Shown here piece by piece: positions 23,815 to 36,014 of a DNA stretch of 64,000 bases; position 1 is the stretch's first letter, and every line of letters begins with the position of its first letter. The stretch spans positions 7,741,933-7,805,932 of the forward strand of contig JANPWX010000008.1 in assembly GCA_024734555.1 (NCBI GenBank). The letters are read 5' to 3'. A program made the position numbers and the translations under genes. The notes beneath the pieces are model-generated. The model saw only the letters and a list, made by a program, of their open reading frames with translations, was not told the DNA's origin and searched no databases. The stretch is from Trochalopteron elliotii. Its lineage: Eukaryota; Chordata; Aves; Passeriformes; Leiothrichidae.

Positions 23815-26250
23815 TGGAGAAGGCACTGTGCTTATAAAATTGCCACCCACAGACAGAAGAAGCTCAACGTGAATTTAGGAATATTGCAAGTTAAGCAGTG
23901 ACTCTGAGCAAAGATTTTGCAGGACTACAATAACGATATTCGTTGCTTACTTTTGAGAAAGGCCATCTTTAGATACCTCAAATCCTTCAGCAGCTCTTAG
24001 AGATGTATGTGAGGTCAGCTGTGATTACCCTGCCTTTGATTAAAAGAAAAAGGCTAAGTTACTCAAGTCCTAATTATTTTTTAAGGGGTTTTTTTTTTTT
24101 GGGAATCTTCTCAAAGATCGTTAACACATTTTCTCAGTATTGGACATGCCAATTAGAGACACTCTTTCAATAGTTAATCAAGCTGTGTAAAATAGTAATG
24201 AATAAAATTCACATATAATTCCATGTAGACTTTCATAACAGAGTTTAATTAAGCTTTAAGTGACTTGAAACACTTCACTTGGTTCCTTTCATAAAAGTAA
24301 AGTTCATTCATTTTGAATTCTTATGTAAGCGTCCTTCTTTAAAATGTCACTTTAAAACATTATTTCTACTAGCAATTGTTGACAACTCTATTTGAAATCA
24401 GAATAGGTTTTATTCTGTAGCATTTCAAGAGGTCCATGTATTCTTATGGGGTTTTTCCTCACAAAATATTAACGTATCTGTAAAATGAAAGTTGCCACTT
24501 AATCCCCTGAATAGGTGCAAAATAAAATGTCTCTTCTGTTATGGAAGTGTTGCCAAATCTATGAGAAAGGTTTTCCTGTATGTTCATAAAAGACCTGTGT
24601 TTGAAATTTTTTTTTAAAAAGAGATACCTTATTTGGATGAACCCAAAAGATTCAGAAAAAAACATTTGAGTTTTGACATTTCCTACTTCTACTTGGATAA
24701 AAATCTCTTTAGTATAATGGAAATTTCTGAGTAAACACTGCAAGAAGTGGTTCTTTATTAAAAAAATATATTATATTATTAATGAGATTTCTAAATGTGG
24801 AATTAAGAAACTCTAGGTGTAATAAAATGTCTCTGGATTTAATGAAACTGAAGCTTCTTCAATTCTATAGTCTACAAATTGTGTGAAAATTCCACATAAT
24901 CGTGTTACAGCAGCACTCCTATTAACAGTGTGCTTTTAGTCAGTTCTGGGGAGCAAAAAACCCCTCCAGCTTTTGATTCAAGAAGACAAGTGTACACAGG
25001 AAAATATTTAAATAATGGCTTTAGACTACAAATAAGCAACCCTATATTCAAGATAGAAAATGCTCTCATTGACCTATATGTTTTTTAAACTAAATAACAT
25101 AGATAACTACTTTAATTTCCTCCCTGAAATACATTCCTTTTACCTATAATACCCAAAATTTAGCTGAAAATTAACAATTCCCATAGCTGTGGAACAGAGT
25201 ATAGTACAAAACATCTTCAGAAATTTATAAGACTGTTTTACAGGCACATACAAATGTATGGGCCAGCATGCAAAGAATGTCACCTGCATGCGAACTGCTT
25301 TTCTCAGCTGCTGAAAATGTTTTCTAACCAGTTTCAGGAGTCTCTATAAAATACTAAAACTGTCTGAAAAAGAATGTCTGTTACCGATTAGAAGGCATTA
25401 AAAGGAGAATTTCTGTTACCAGTTAGGAGGTATTAAAAGAAAAGGTTTCTGTTACATTGTCAAGGCTGTTCTGTACTGTATCTAAGTTAGCCAAGTAGGG
25501 ATGAAGAGCACGCACTTCCCTGCACGTGGATGTGCACAATGGCACAGAGATGCACAGAACCTCAGCACTAACACTCTGGGAGGTTCACATGTCACTCCCT
25601 ATTTGCCATTTACATGAGCCTAATTACCAATTCTGATATTGAAGAAATCATCAGGCATATGGTAAATTGAAGGCATGACAGCATTATTTTATAGAAGCTA
25701 CAATTCTACTAAAATCTATATGACTAGCTTTTAAGAAGCAAACTGTTATTTATAATCCTGAAAAAAAAAAACCATTAATATTTATGACATTATAAATCTC
25801 CATAGAAGCCAGTGCCTACTTACAGAGGTAAAAGAATTATAGGTTGTTAGGAAGTCTAATTGTTTTGCCAAAATCCCATGCAATGCATATTGGAGTGCCT
25901 AAGTCATCAGCCTCATCTTCATCAGTACATCATAAACGCCACTATATAATTTATGTATTCCAGTATGCCAAGTCACACTAAGTTTCCTATGTCAGAGAAA
26001 TATTTTGGGAGGAGCTGTGAAAGAACTGAAATATAGATTCATACTCTCTTTAAAGTTCTGCTAATCTTTAAGAACTTTAAATAATGCCACTGCTCACAGA
26101 AGTTTAGTAATTTGGTAAATATCCTAGAGAATAGAAGAGTGCATTTTCTCTGCCAGATTAAATACCTGTCAAGTACATCCAAGGGGAGGCTATTATGAAA
26201 CACCATCCTCTTTATTGATTAGTATTCTTCAGGTAAAATTTTGACCAGTC
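23815..26250. other. Non-coding stretch
   Basis: AT-rich unique sequence. A 94-codon minus ORF at 24,459-24,743 has an acceptor-like TTTCAAACACAG inside it but no good donor and is not called. A diverged 35-bp tandem repeat near 25.4 kb is listed separately. Confidence 0.4.
25377..25458. repeat. Diverged 35-bp tandem repeat
   Basis: A unit beginning TCTGTTACC, with a following GATTAGAAGGCATTAAAAG-type segment, occurs at 25,377 and again at 25,412 with several substitutions. A third partial copy (TCTGTTACATT) starts at 25,448. The period is 35-36 bases. Confidence 0.8.
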
Positions 26251-26252
26251 TG

Positions 26253-26382
26253 TCAAGCTGCCCCATAAACATAATAATTGTTAGAAGAATTCCTCTGAGC
26301 AATGAGCAGAAGTATCATAACACCTATATAACACACTCCTGAGAAAGCCAAACAAATTATGGTAATTAGACACCAAATCTGC
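26253..26382 (-). CDS. Candidate terminal exon with a transmembrane helix, gene unknown
   Basis: On the minus strand a strong acceptor (CTGTCCTTTAATTTCCACAG) precedes an open segment that ends at a TGA at 26,253. It encodes about 43 residues: a hydrophobic stretch (IWCLITIICLAFSG then VCYIGVMILLLIA) followed by a polar tail (QRNSSNNYYVYGAA). An AATAAA lies 37 bases after the stop (plus-strand 26,211-26,216). The start phase requires two bases from the preceding exon, which is what the candidate exon at 34.3-34.45 kb would supply. The family is not recognised. A retained ancient fragment or chance remains possible. Confidence 0.27.
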
Positions 26383-26383
26383 C

Positions 26384-28250
26384 TGTGGAAATTAAAGGAC
26401 AGTTTAGAAAAACACACAAAAATTCTGACAGAGAGAAATTTGAATTCAATTACAATGCTTCTTAAGTATTTGCTTGAAAAATATACATTTAAAATACCCA
26501 CCATTCTGCTAAAACTGAGGATAAAAATTTTGTAAACACAAAACACAGTAAAGGAAAAAAACCCAAATCTACCCATATTATCTACTCTCACGAACTTTAT
26601 TTTTTTATAATAAGCTGTCTACCATTACAAATGCTTCATGTAACAACTGCACAAACTTCAAGCAGATAGAAATATAAACATGTCCAGAAGATTTAAAACT
26701 AACAAATATTACTATTTATTCTAATAATTAATGTTTATTAGAGGAAATGAATTAGAAATATTCAAAAAAGTTATTCCAACACATAAACCTAAGAACTAGA
26801 TTTGACAATTAAGAGCTGATATTTCAACAAATAACTATGACTTCAAAATGATATCTTAGAAAACAATATCAAATCTTATCAGACTTGTTACCAGTCTGGC
26901 CAAATTTCATACAGAAAATCATCTATAGATAATAAGCACAGAATGTGAAAACCTGTATGAGGTTTTCTTTTCAGAATTTAATCCTACTTTCCAGGAAAAA
27001 TTTGCTCAGCTGTAAGAAAGAATAGAAGTTGGCAAACCAGTAAAGTAAAAGAACTAAACTTAATAGCTTGTATCAAATGGATAGGTATTTTTCGTGTAAA
27101 TGGAAATTGTATCTAAAAAGCGATATATAGGAAGGAAAATGGAGACTGTAATTTCCTTAATATAGCACATCAATGGTCTGTCTAGTTCAGCATTTTGTCT
27201 TCAGAAACATGCATAAAAAAGCTTAATGAAGCAAACTGGACATGCATAAATCATCAGCTGCCTTCAGCAAATGCTTCATGAACTCAGAGATGGCTTTACA
27301 ACATTAGTATTTAAAAAGGGCAACCACAGACCATCTCAAATTATTGTTAGAAGAAAAAAAGTGTGTTTAAATCTGCAATTATCTTCTCTTCAAATTTATT
27401 TTGTGTTTTTGATGAGGGGGTGCAAGGACAGAAGTGCGTTCCCTATTGCTCCTTGGCATTCAGGTTGTACCTATTGATGTAGAATAATATATTTTGTCAG
27501 CCTATTTTTTAAGAACTTGTCCTGTGATAATTTAGAAACATAATGAATTACAGATGTAGGGCTACTGAAGGTCTGCATGAATTGCTCATTCTTGAAGATT
27601 ACTGTGATTTCTTATTTTACATAAGTAATTTAACTATTCCTTGTTTGTTCCAGTCCCTTATGAACAAATAAATCCCTACTTTATAAAACAGAGGGAATAA
27701 TTTATGATTTACCCTGCAGTTAATGAATCACAATAAAATCACATTGTAGGAAATTACTAAATTCTAAGATAGCAAAAAGACACAAGATCCAATTAAATTA
27801 CTGTTTCCAGTAGCATAAGAGCCAGAGGAAAGAAAAACTGCAGGACTACAGTGATAGAAAGTTCCCGCTGAGCCTAAAATCCATCTACCAGGTCAAAGGG
27901 ACAGAGAACAGGAGCAGAACAAGATGATGATTTAATAGAATCTCATTTCAAAATGGTGATACTGAACAAATCTCTGCAAGGTGATGATAAGGGCACACGC
28001 CCTGTCCTTCCTCATCGTCACATCCGCAGGGGCCTGGCACTGAAAGCTGCACTGAACCTTTCACAGTGGCCTCCTGCTAAATATGATTCAATGGGCATTT
28101 ACAAACTCACTTCTGATTTTGGGGATGTTCTTTACTTTGTGAATAATTGTTCAGTTAGTTTACACAATCATTTTGAATAAAAGTGTCTACTTTGGCTTCA
28201 GTGAGCAAAGAATAGTCCTTAGAAAGAAATTATTTGAATGACAGAAATCT
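26384..28250. other. Non-coding stretch
   Basis: AT-rich unique sequence; short chance ORFs only, including a 75-codon plus ORF at 27,953-28,180 with no splice support. No repeat family was recognised. Confidence 0.4.
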
Positions 28251-28255
28251 AAATG

Positions 28256-28675
28256 TTATGCCATGGACTTAATGATGGTCATTTTTTGCAGATATATTCC
28301 TCTATATATTTCCTTAAGAGTATCTCCTCTATTGTCATTGTCAGTCAGTTTATCCAGTATTATGTTATTGTGGCCATTCATCTGTACAATTAGATCATAA
28401 AAGGAGGCCATGGGCCCCTTCAGGTCTTTTGTAAACTGTATCTGGTGAATGATTTGCCCCAGTTGGGGGTACTGCCCTGCTGCATGGGAAGGCCGCATCC
28501 TTAACTCATGGACAGCTGAATTTTGATGTGGCATTATAGGATGGAATGAAAGAGGTCTTTGTGGATATACCAAGAAGTCAGAAAGGAAAATAGGTTTATT
28601 ATTCAAACAAATCCTTCTCTCACTAGAAATTGCCTGAACAGCACCTTCTCTAAACAAAGTAGGACTCCTTCTCAA
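28256..28675 (-). pseudogene. 139-codon ORF, possible L1-clade RT carboxy-terminal relic
   Basis: This is one of the longest ORFs in the window, and its composition is protein-like rather than AT-driven. Residues around 78-101 (QYPQLGQIIHQI ... KGPMASFYDLI) and 118-128 (DTLKEIYRGIY) recall the carboxy-terminal part of L1-clade reverse transcriptases in fish and reptiles, where a YLQLRHF-like segment, a KGLIS.LY-like segment and a W..I....-like segment occur in that order. The match is from memory and loose. No catalytic motif is present because that region lies upstream. Alternatives are an unrecognised host exon or a retroviral fragment. There is no clear splice pair. Confidence 0.33.
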
Positions 28676-30551
28676 AACAAAATATAGGGTTCTACAGCAA
28701 GTAGTATCCAGTTGGTCTCATATGCCTACTGGGTAGAAATATATGAGAAAATACAAGACCATAGTATGCAATTTCCTTTTATTCAGACCTAGGTTTAACC
28801 GCATACTTCTATGACAAAAGTCTGTGTTCGATGTTAGAGTGAAATACCACTGTTCATATGTGACTAAAAAATTCTCCTAGGAAAGACTTTTTGTAATACA
28901 GTGTTCCAGTCCAGCTCTAAAAAACTCCCTTAATTTATATCACTTGTGGCTGGGTTTTCTTTTTTTCCCTCTCCTCTCTGGATGTTTCACTTACAGAAAG
29001 ATTTTTAAAAAATCAGAAACTTAATGTTTGTTACTCTAGTCACAGTCACCAATTAACATGAAGTGCTGGACTTCAAACACTTCTCAAGCACAGAAAATTA
29101 TGTGAACTTCCTTGTTCCAATACTCTATATTCCCATTAAATTACAGCAATGTTTTATTGCAGGGATCACACAAAGAAAACAACAGAATTTTCTGTAAATG
29201 AATGGCTGCTTTAGTAACTGTAGGAATACTAGATTTCAAGTCCATGATTAAAGGAAACTTAGTACTATTTACTGTTTCTGTGTATATTCTCAGTGTGCTT
29301 AATACGTACTGAATCCACTCAGTTAAGCGATGAGTGAGGATGTTAAATTAAACGTTTTAGAAGTCCATTTCTTTGCCTTCTTTCTGTACCTTCAGACGTT
29401 GTAAGCATTGAAACTGGTAATGCTTGCACCCCAATTTAAGCCACCAATGAATTGTGGTTCCACTCCAATTTACCATTCAGAAAGAAAGGCAAACTGAAAA
29501 GAACTTTTTTCCTTACTCAAAGTGGGCAAAAGGTGGACATGATCTGCATTTCAGACCACATGGCAAGTTTAGTGCCCACAGCTAGCAATCATCAAGGTAT
29601 AAGTCACAAAACCTATGTATGTTTTCCTTTATGGTCCTGTTCTCTGGTCTCTCTTATTTTTCAAAACTACAAAACATGCAAGACCATCATTATGCTCAGG
29701 GAAAAACCATCACTGGCTAACAATAACAATTTGGTGAGGTTCAAGGAATAAACATGCTAGGTGATGTTTATATGACTGAGGAAATTTCCTTCAATGCATA
29801 GATAAACAAAACCAGTCTCAATAAGGAATGGTGAAGTTATATGGCTTCGTGCCACTAGGACAAAAAAATTAACCATATTGAATGGGATCTTGTGCATCAT
29901 AATGAGCTTCATCTAATTCCATTCTTCAGAAACTTTCATTTATCAAACTTACAAAGACAACATTAAACAAAAGTGCTTCACAATATTAGTGCAATTTACA
30001 TCAAATGCACTAAGGAAAATTACCTAATACAATTTTCTAAACCATTTACTGTTATGAACTAGGAATTAAATGAGAAAATTGCATTTTATGATTTGTAGGC
30101 TATTGAAAAAACTACACCTGAATTCACACAATCTGCCTTACTTTGATTCTCACTCAGTGGCAAACGGCCTTAGTAAAGCAGAGAACCAGAAAAAATACCC
30201 TATGAATTAAACTGAAAAACTGTGTTAAGTCCCTCTAAATCTGCATGAGCAAGACAATGCTTTTGGTTTCTCCTCACACTTTGGCACCTGAGGCAGGGAA
30301 CTCCCCTCCCACCTTGGTTTGGTTTATTTCCAAAGCAAACAGAAGACAGGCATGATGAAACAAGGTCTATTTTTTTCAAAAGCAGAACATATATGTGGAT
30401 CAACATTCGGAGATATCATTAGCATTTTTGTTATTTGTCTGATATTTGCATGAAATGCCACAAAGGTGATTGAGTCATCTCCCCTCTGCTCCAAAATATT
30501 AATAAATATTTACATCAATACAAACTTTTCAGAAATTCAAGCAGATGCAGT

Positions 30552-30568
30552 AAAAAAAAAAAAAAAAA
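30552..30568. repeat. Poly-A run (17 bases)
   Basis: Uninterrupted A17 followed by GG and more A-rich sequence; no retroposon body was recognised upstream. Confidence 0.92.
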
Positions 30569-31686
30569 GGAAAAAACCATCAAAAAACTTTTTGTTTTTC
30601 CAGAAGGCAATCTTTGGAAATCTACTAAAAAAGCTTCTAGTAACAGATCTTTTTATTCTGTAGAAAAATAATTATTTTATTTAAAAAGGACATTTATTAA
30701 TACGGAACTCATTGTGAACATTTTTACACTATCCAAGCAGTCTTTAAAATATTCAAACTACTAATAAAGTAAACCTTGTTTTAAGGTCAAGAAATGACAG
30801 ATTCAGAGGGCTTATGATTTACATTTGGATGTAAATCTGTGATTTGTAGTATCTAATTTGCAGGCTTTCTATCTCAGTATTATATTCTTTTTCTTGAGGC
30901 CAGGAAAGTGTTTCCGTTCAGTAATCATGAAGGGGCCAAAGATATTTCCAGGAACGTAAGGATTACACAAATAGCAAAATGAACAGTTTTCTTCTATTAA
31001 TTGCCTTAGAAAAGAGTATATTTATATTAATTGCATTAGCAATAATAAATTATGTTATTATTGTATCATCTTTTTCCTTTTCCTTGTCTGTTTTTCTGCT
31101 TCTGCAGCATAAAATTCATGGGGTTTGTTAAGTGAGATGATAGACATGTTTAGCTATAAAACTTCAAATAAATGCTTAATTCGGAATCCACTCTATACAG
31201 CAACAGGAACTAAGGTCACATCAACATAAGCCACAGTGCTAATAACAATCTATTACAGTCATCACACTTTTTTAATTGTAGAAGTTCCAGAAAGCAAATT
31301 TATTAAATTGTGTGGGTTTAGTTTTTATCTGACAGTATTTGGTCAAATGGAGTGGAGCCAAATTGCTAATTAATATCTCTATTAATATGAACTATGAAAT
31401 GTGTTACAGATAACTCTTATCACATTTACCTACACAGCAATGACTATTTTTCCTCTTCCCATGTCCCTAAAGGTCTTTGGAATGTCAGAAAATTGGAAAA
31501 ACACTAGAATAACTGTATCTCAGCTAAAGAAAACAGATATGCTAGTTTAGGGACTTACAGAACTCTCTAGAAAGGTTGGCACCAAAAAGAAACAAGACAA
31601 AATTGCCTAACATAATTCTATATATCAGGTCAAGAGAAAATAGAGGCCGTTGAACTACTTTTTTTCCTAAAATAACCCCTATTTAG

Positions 31687-31705
31687 AAAAAAAAAAAAAA
31701 AAAAA
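31687..31705. repeat. Poly-A run (19 bases)
   Basis: Uninterrupted A19; no recognisable retroposon body precedes it. Confidence 0.92.
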
Positions 31706-34292
31706 CAGTTAAATCACACTATGTTGGGCAGTAAAGATAACAAATAAATATTGCAGACTCCACATTTTCCTGGATAGAAAGATTAACAGTTCCATAGTCA
31801 GATTTCCTCTCTATTTTGTAGAATCTGGGTCCCATAGAACGGTTAAATCTCTCCAGGGATTTGGAAAGCTTGCACATAAATTGTCTAATGAAAATAAAGT
31901 CCTCTAAGTATGCAGCTATAACAGATACACCACAGGTTACACATGGCAAGCATCATAGCAGTGTGGTACAGCAGAAAACAAACATCAAAGTCATATGAGA
32001 TTTTATGTAGGATTTATGTCAAAATACAGTGGAACTGCTAAAAGCATCTTAGTCATTCTAAGCTTTTTTAAGTAGCATCTTTCTAGAAATAGAGGACAAT
32101 AATAAGAAAAAGTGTGACTAATGCAACTTTCTGTTGCTATAGCAATTAGTAATATCAATAGCAATCCATGAAATATTTGCTATAAAATCTTTACACAACA
32201 AAAGAAAAATTACCTCATTGTTCCTCCCTATCTATACTTCTAAGCACTGAAGGTGAAAATATAAAGTAGCCATTGCAAGATGTTCCATCCAAGAAGTCTG
32301 GCACAACCAATATTAAATTTGAGATCAAATTAAAACTTGAAAACTCAAGAGCTTAAAAAGACAGTCAAAGGTTAAAATAAATTATAATATGGAATATTAT
32401 AATATTGATGTGCTTTACTGTGTACGAATAAGAGAACAAATTTTATGATAGCACATTTAATAAGGTAGTAACCGCATGGGAAGTGTGCAAAATTTTGAGG
32501 TACAAACACATTTAACAAAAAAATAGCAAGGAAAGCAACTTTGCGAAAATGAATTTGACATTGTAATTTATTTTTATGAACTCTAGATAAAATTGGCATA
32601 TAATTGTTTTGTTTGTCTGTATGCATTTTATACTGAACAATTTAACTTTTCCTTTGGCCATTGATTTTTATACTGATCTTTTTTAAAAAACTCTTATAAA
32701 ATATGTATTTAAACTCTTTCATTTACATTTTAAATATCTAGAAATTTCCACATTAATCACTGAGTTTTAAAAGGGAATTAACAAGATAGCTAAAGCACTA
32801 ATTATGGCTTTTTCCCTCTAATAAAAAATAATATTTCCCACATGTGTAATATACTTCTTCCCAAAGTCTCAACACTTTAAGATGCCTGAGGGTCAAACTT
32901 TGTGAAGATGTTAAAGCTGGGGTACATTACATCATATAAAATATATATTAAAAAATCTGGCATCTACTGCATGCCCAAGTGTAAAACGATATGGGCTGCA
33001 GTAAAGAGCCACAAAGAACTCTAAAAGATGATGGATGCCTCTAGTCTGCTGTGACATAAATTCCTTTCCTATGGTGCTCTCTCAAAACTCCTAAAGTCTA
33101 TCTACAGACTTCTCAGACCACATACTGGAAAACCTCAGGCACAGATATTTGCATTGAACTGGGAAATGCCTCAAACAGCTTGTGGCCTGCACGGATGGAA
33201 TAACATTCTCTGGAGAACGGTGCAGAGCAGACAGAGGATGTCAAAATTTGCAACCTTCAACCCCCTGCAACTGAAAGAGTTTTTATCAAAATACAGTTCA
33301 AAATCACTTCACAGAACCAGGATAAGAAATTTATTTTCAAACTTCACTGATTCAAAAATTAATTGATATGTGTTGGAGGGAATCATTTAGTCAAAAGTAA
33401 CCAGGGAAAAGATATATCTTACTTTGCAAATACGCTATCAAGTGTTTTAGTCATCATCAGAGGTTTTGGGCTTCAAAAATCTAAGGACAAATTACTTTGG
33501 TTTTTTACCTCTCCTGAGGGGCACCTCTCTTAGACAAGTACTGTCAAATATGACAACAGATGTAACAGATATAATGGTACTTTCTGACTATTAGAAAGTA
33601 TTGGAGGCCACTGCACTTTGTTACCTTTTCCATGATACCAACGTCAAACAAAACACCAAATACCAGTTGTATACCAACCATATAATGTCAAATTCATAAC
33701 CAGTGTACCTCTCATAATGTTAATGAAGCAGTTTAGCTTTCTAAAAATTTTTGAGGTGTAGACTACTCAGTATCTAAAGTTCAAAACTGTATCAACATTA
33801 GTTGCTTCCTTTACCAGTAATTATGTTTAAGCACAGAATTTAAGCAACCTTATTCTTCTAGTACGTAAGTATAGCTAATTTGAACACATGGCCCTGTGAC
33901 CTGAAGTCATTGGGGAAAGTATTATTTGTTTTCCTGAACGTAAAAGCTAAAGTTTTCTCTGTGTTTCAGGCTAATCATGCTAAAAAAGCATCAGGTCATC
34001 TTGAAGTTCAAGCCCCATTGTTATAATTTCATTTTTAGCCAGTTCATAGTTTTGCTCCATCTCTATAGAAAAATTCTTTGACTACCCATATTAACTATAA
34101 GAATTTGAAACTCTTTTCATCTACAGCATTAATATCAATGCAAGCAGTTTAAACATACATATGCCAAAATGTTTTCAATGCAATTCTGGCAGGAAATTCT
34201 TTAAGTGATTTGAATGTCTCTAAAAGGAAAAATGCATGTAGAAACACCCAGTTAAAGATCCAAAAAAAAAAAAGGTTTCTATTCTTCTGTAC

Positions 34293-34450
34293 CTTTCCCC
34301 TTGAAATTTCCAGAAATTAAACAGTACATCAAAAAGCACCTCAATCTGGAATCTAGGAAAGAGTCTGAAGGCCAGTGTGTTGAGCTCAGATGTGTATGAG
34401 AATACAAATACCATCATTCTAAAACACAAATTCAACGCCACAGTGACCCC
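34293..34450 (-). CDS. Candidate exon encoding hydrophobic segment, gene unknown
   Basis: Minus-strand segment of 158 nt between the acceptor CTCCCTTTTGCAG and the donor GGGAAAG|GTACAG. It is open in the phase that starts exactly at the acceptor. It encodes about 52 residues with a hydrophobic run (GVTVALNLCF then MMVFVFSY), a polar loop (TSELNTLAFRLFPRF) and a second hydrophobic part (VLFDVLFNFW). It leaves a two-base overhang (AG), matching the phase needed by the candidate terminal exon at 26.25-26.38 kb, which would complete an Arg codon. Together they could form the end of a multi-pass membrane protein. I do not recognise the family. Confidence 0.27.
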
Positions 34451-34689
34451 CTGCAAAAGGGAGTATCTAGTGCACAATAGTTTCAGTTCCAATCAAAACC
34501 TCATCAAGTCAATCTAAATTGATTCTGACTAAAAAATGAAAATCACACAAAATCAGCCCCATTTTTAACTGAAGAAATACCTCTGTCATGTAAGAACTGG
34601 ACATCCACATGTTTTTCAATATATAAAATGCTCATCTATTATGAGTTTTTAGTTCATAACACATTCTCCAAGTGTATTATTCTTTGTAG

Positions 34690-34779
34690 AAATGCTGTAT
34701 GAGGCAGACCATATCTGCTGTCAGTGTAGTAGGACATCTCTACAGCTGCCTGACTTAAGACTGGACCTCAGTAGGACAG
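34690..34779 (+). CDS. Candidate 90-nt symmetric exon, gene unknown
   Basis: Plus-strand segment flanked by TTATTCTTTGTAG and by GACAG|GTAAGT, the full donor consensus. Its length is exactly 90 nt, divisible by three. Only the frame beginning at the ATG at 34,692 stays open to the donor. It gives 29 codons with a clustered cysteine motif (HICCQCSRT) and a leucine-rich end (LQLPDLRLDLSRT). No longer ORF and no other recognised exon supports it. A non-coding RNA exon fits as well. It lies upstream, on the opposite strand, of the 34.3-34.45 kb candidate. Confidence 0.25.
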
Positions 34780-34784
34780 GTAAG

Positions 34785-35925
34785 TCCATAATTCTTATAA
34801 ATCCTTTAATTTCCTATTATTTATGTAATCTTCCTAGTTTTTGATTTATTATCCCTTAAATGCTAGTATAAAATAGCACACATACAATATAAAACTGCTA
34901 CATTGCACATGAGAGTTTATATATAGAGTGATTGCCTTTCTGAATGAATTATGTGAATAATTTTCCATGTTACATTATGCTGAAGTAAATATCACAGCAG
35001 AAATTCTCATTCAAAAATCTAAATATCCAGAAGTTTAGTTTCCCTGAATAGCTCTCACTGCTGATCCAAATATCTGCATTTCCGAAGAAGTACCAAATGT
35101 CAATACACTCCATACTAACGGGACAATATTCCCCTGTGTCTACAGTCCTAGCTCTTTAAAAAAATTCTTTCAGTAGTCAACTTAACTCAAAATAATTCCA
35201 CATTATCAAAATCATAAAGTATTTTCACAGTCTAAAACATCAATCTCTTTGCGTTTGGTTTTTCATTGGAATACACACAAATGAAATACTTAGGTTTCAG
35301 GAAAAATAAACAACACTTCCTGCAGAAATGTCACACTTTTTTAACAAGGTGGCAAAAACCCATTCATAAAACAGTACTTTCTGGTTCAGCAGAGCTTGGT
35401 ACTAACTCAATTTCCACATTTTGATTCCTATTATATTTCTAATACTGAGCATTCACTTACTTCTACATCAGAATGAGGAACTAATTCTGTGGGATATTAA
35501 CCCAGGTTAAATGCCCAGACTTCCATTACACATGTAGAAAACATAAACCTGATTTCCAGTTTTGTGGTACTTCAGCAAGAGCTCTGAATACTTCTCTACA
35601 CTTTTCACCAAAGACTTAACATCAAAATGAAATGTTATTATGGGATAACATTATGACTTCATTGCTTTCACAGAACATAAATACAATAACATTTATATAC
35701 TGAGAAGACATTGTGATAAATTCTAAGCACATAAATGTATATTGGGTGCATATATCAAGTATCATATAATTTATATAAAACTACTTTAATTAAAACTTGT
35801 CAAATGCATGACTAAAACATGTTTTGTAATTAAGACTAGAGCATTTTGAAGAATTTAGTTTCTTTGTTTCTCAAAATCCCAATACAACAAAGTGCTACAA
35901 GGCAAAAATGGAGCCTAGCAGTGAA
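34785..35925. other. Non-coding stretch
   Basis: AT-rich unique sequence; nothing recognised. Confidence 0.4.
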
Positions 35926-35934
35926 ACCACTATT

Positions 35935-36012
35935 GATTTCCTCAAAACTGCTCACATGTCTAAAGATAAGCATGTGCTTAAGTGTTTTGCCGGGTCACAG
36001 CCCAACTGGCCA
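35935..36012 (+). repeat. Ancient amniote interspersed repeat, 3' part
   Basis: Contains the phrase AAGCATGTGCTTAAGTGTTTTGCCGGGTCACAGCC (35,968-36,002), a diverged form of a tail common in old turtle, crocodilian and bird interspersed repeats (GCTTAAGTG...TGCTGGATC-type). Family assignment (old CR1/L3-like tail or CORE-SINE) is not possible by eye. The small ORFs across it are unlikely to be genes. Confidence 0.5.
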
Positions 36013-36014
36013 AA

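Larger units (their letters stand above)
28680..34290. other. Long non-coding stretch
   Basis: AT-rich unique sequence with two long A-runs listed separately. A few short ORFs on both strands lack splice support. No transposon body or RNA gene was recognised. Confidence 0.4.

Noticed and set aside
24459..24743. 94-codon minus ORF with an internal acceptor
   Set aside because: No donor in phase and no recognised domain.
33154..33366. 70-codon plus ORF of mixed composition
   Set aside because: No splice sites or family resemblance; could be chance.
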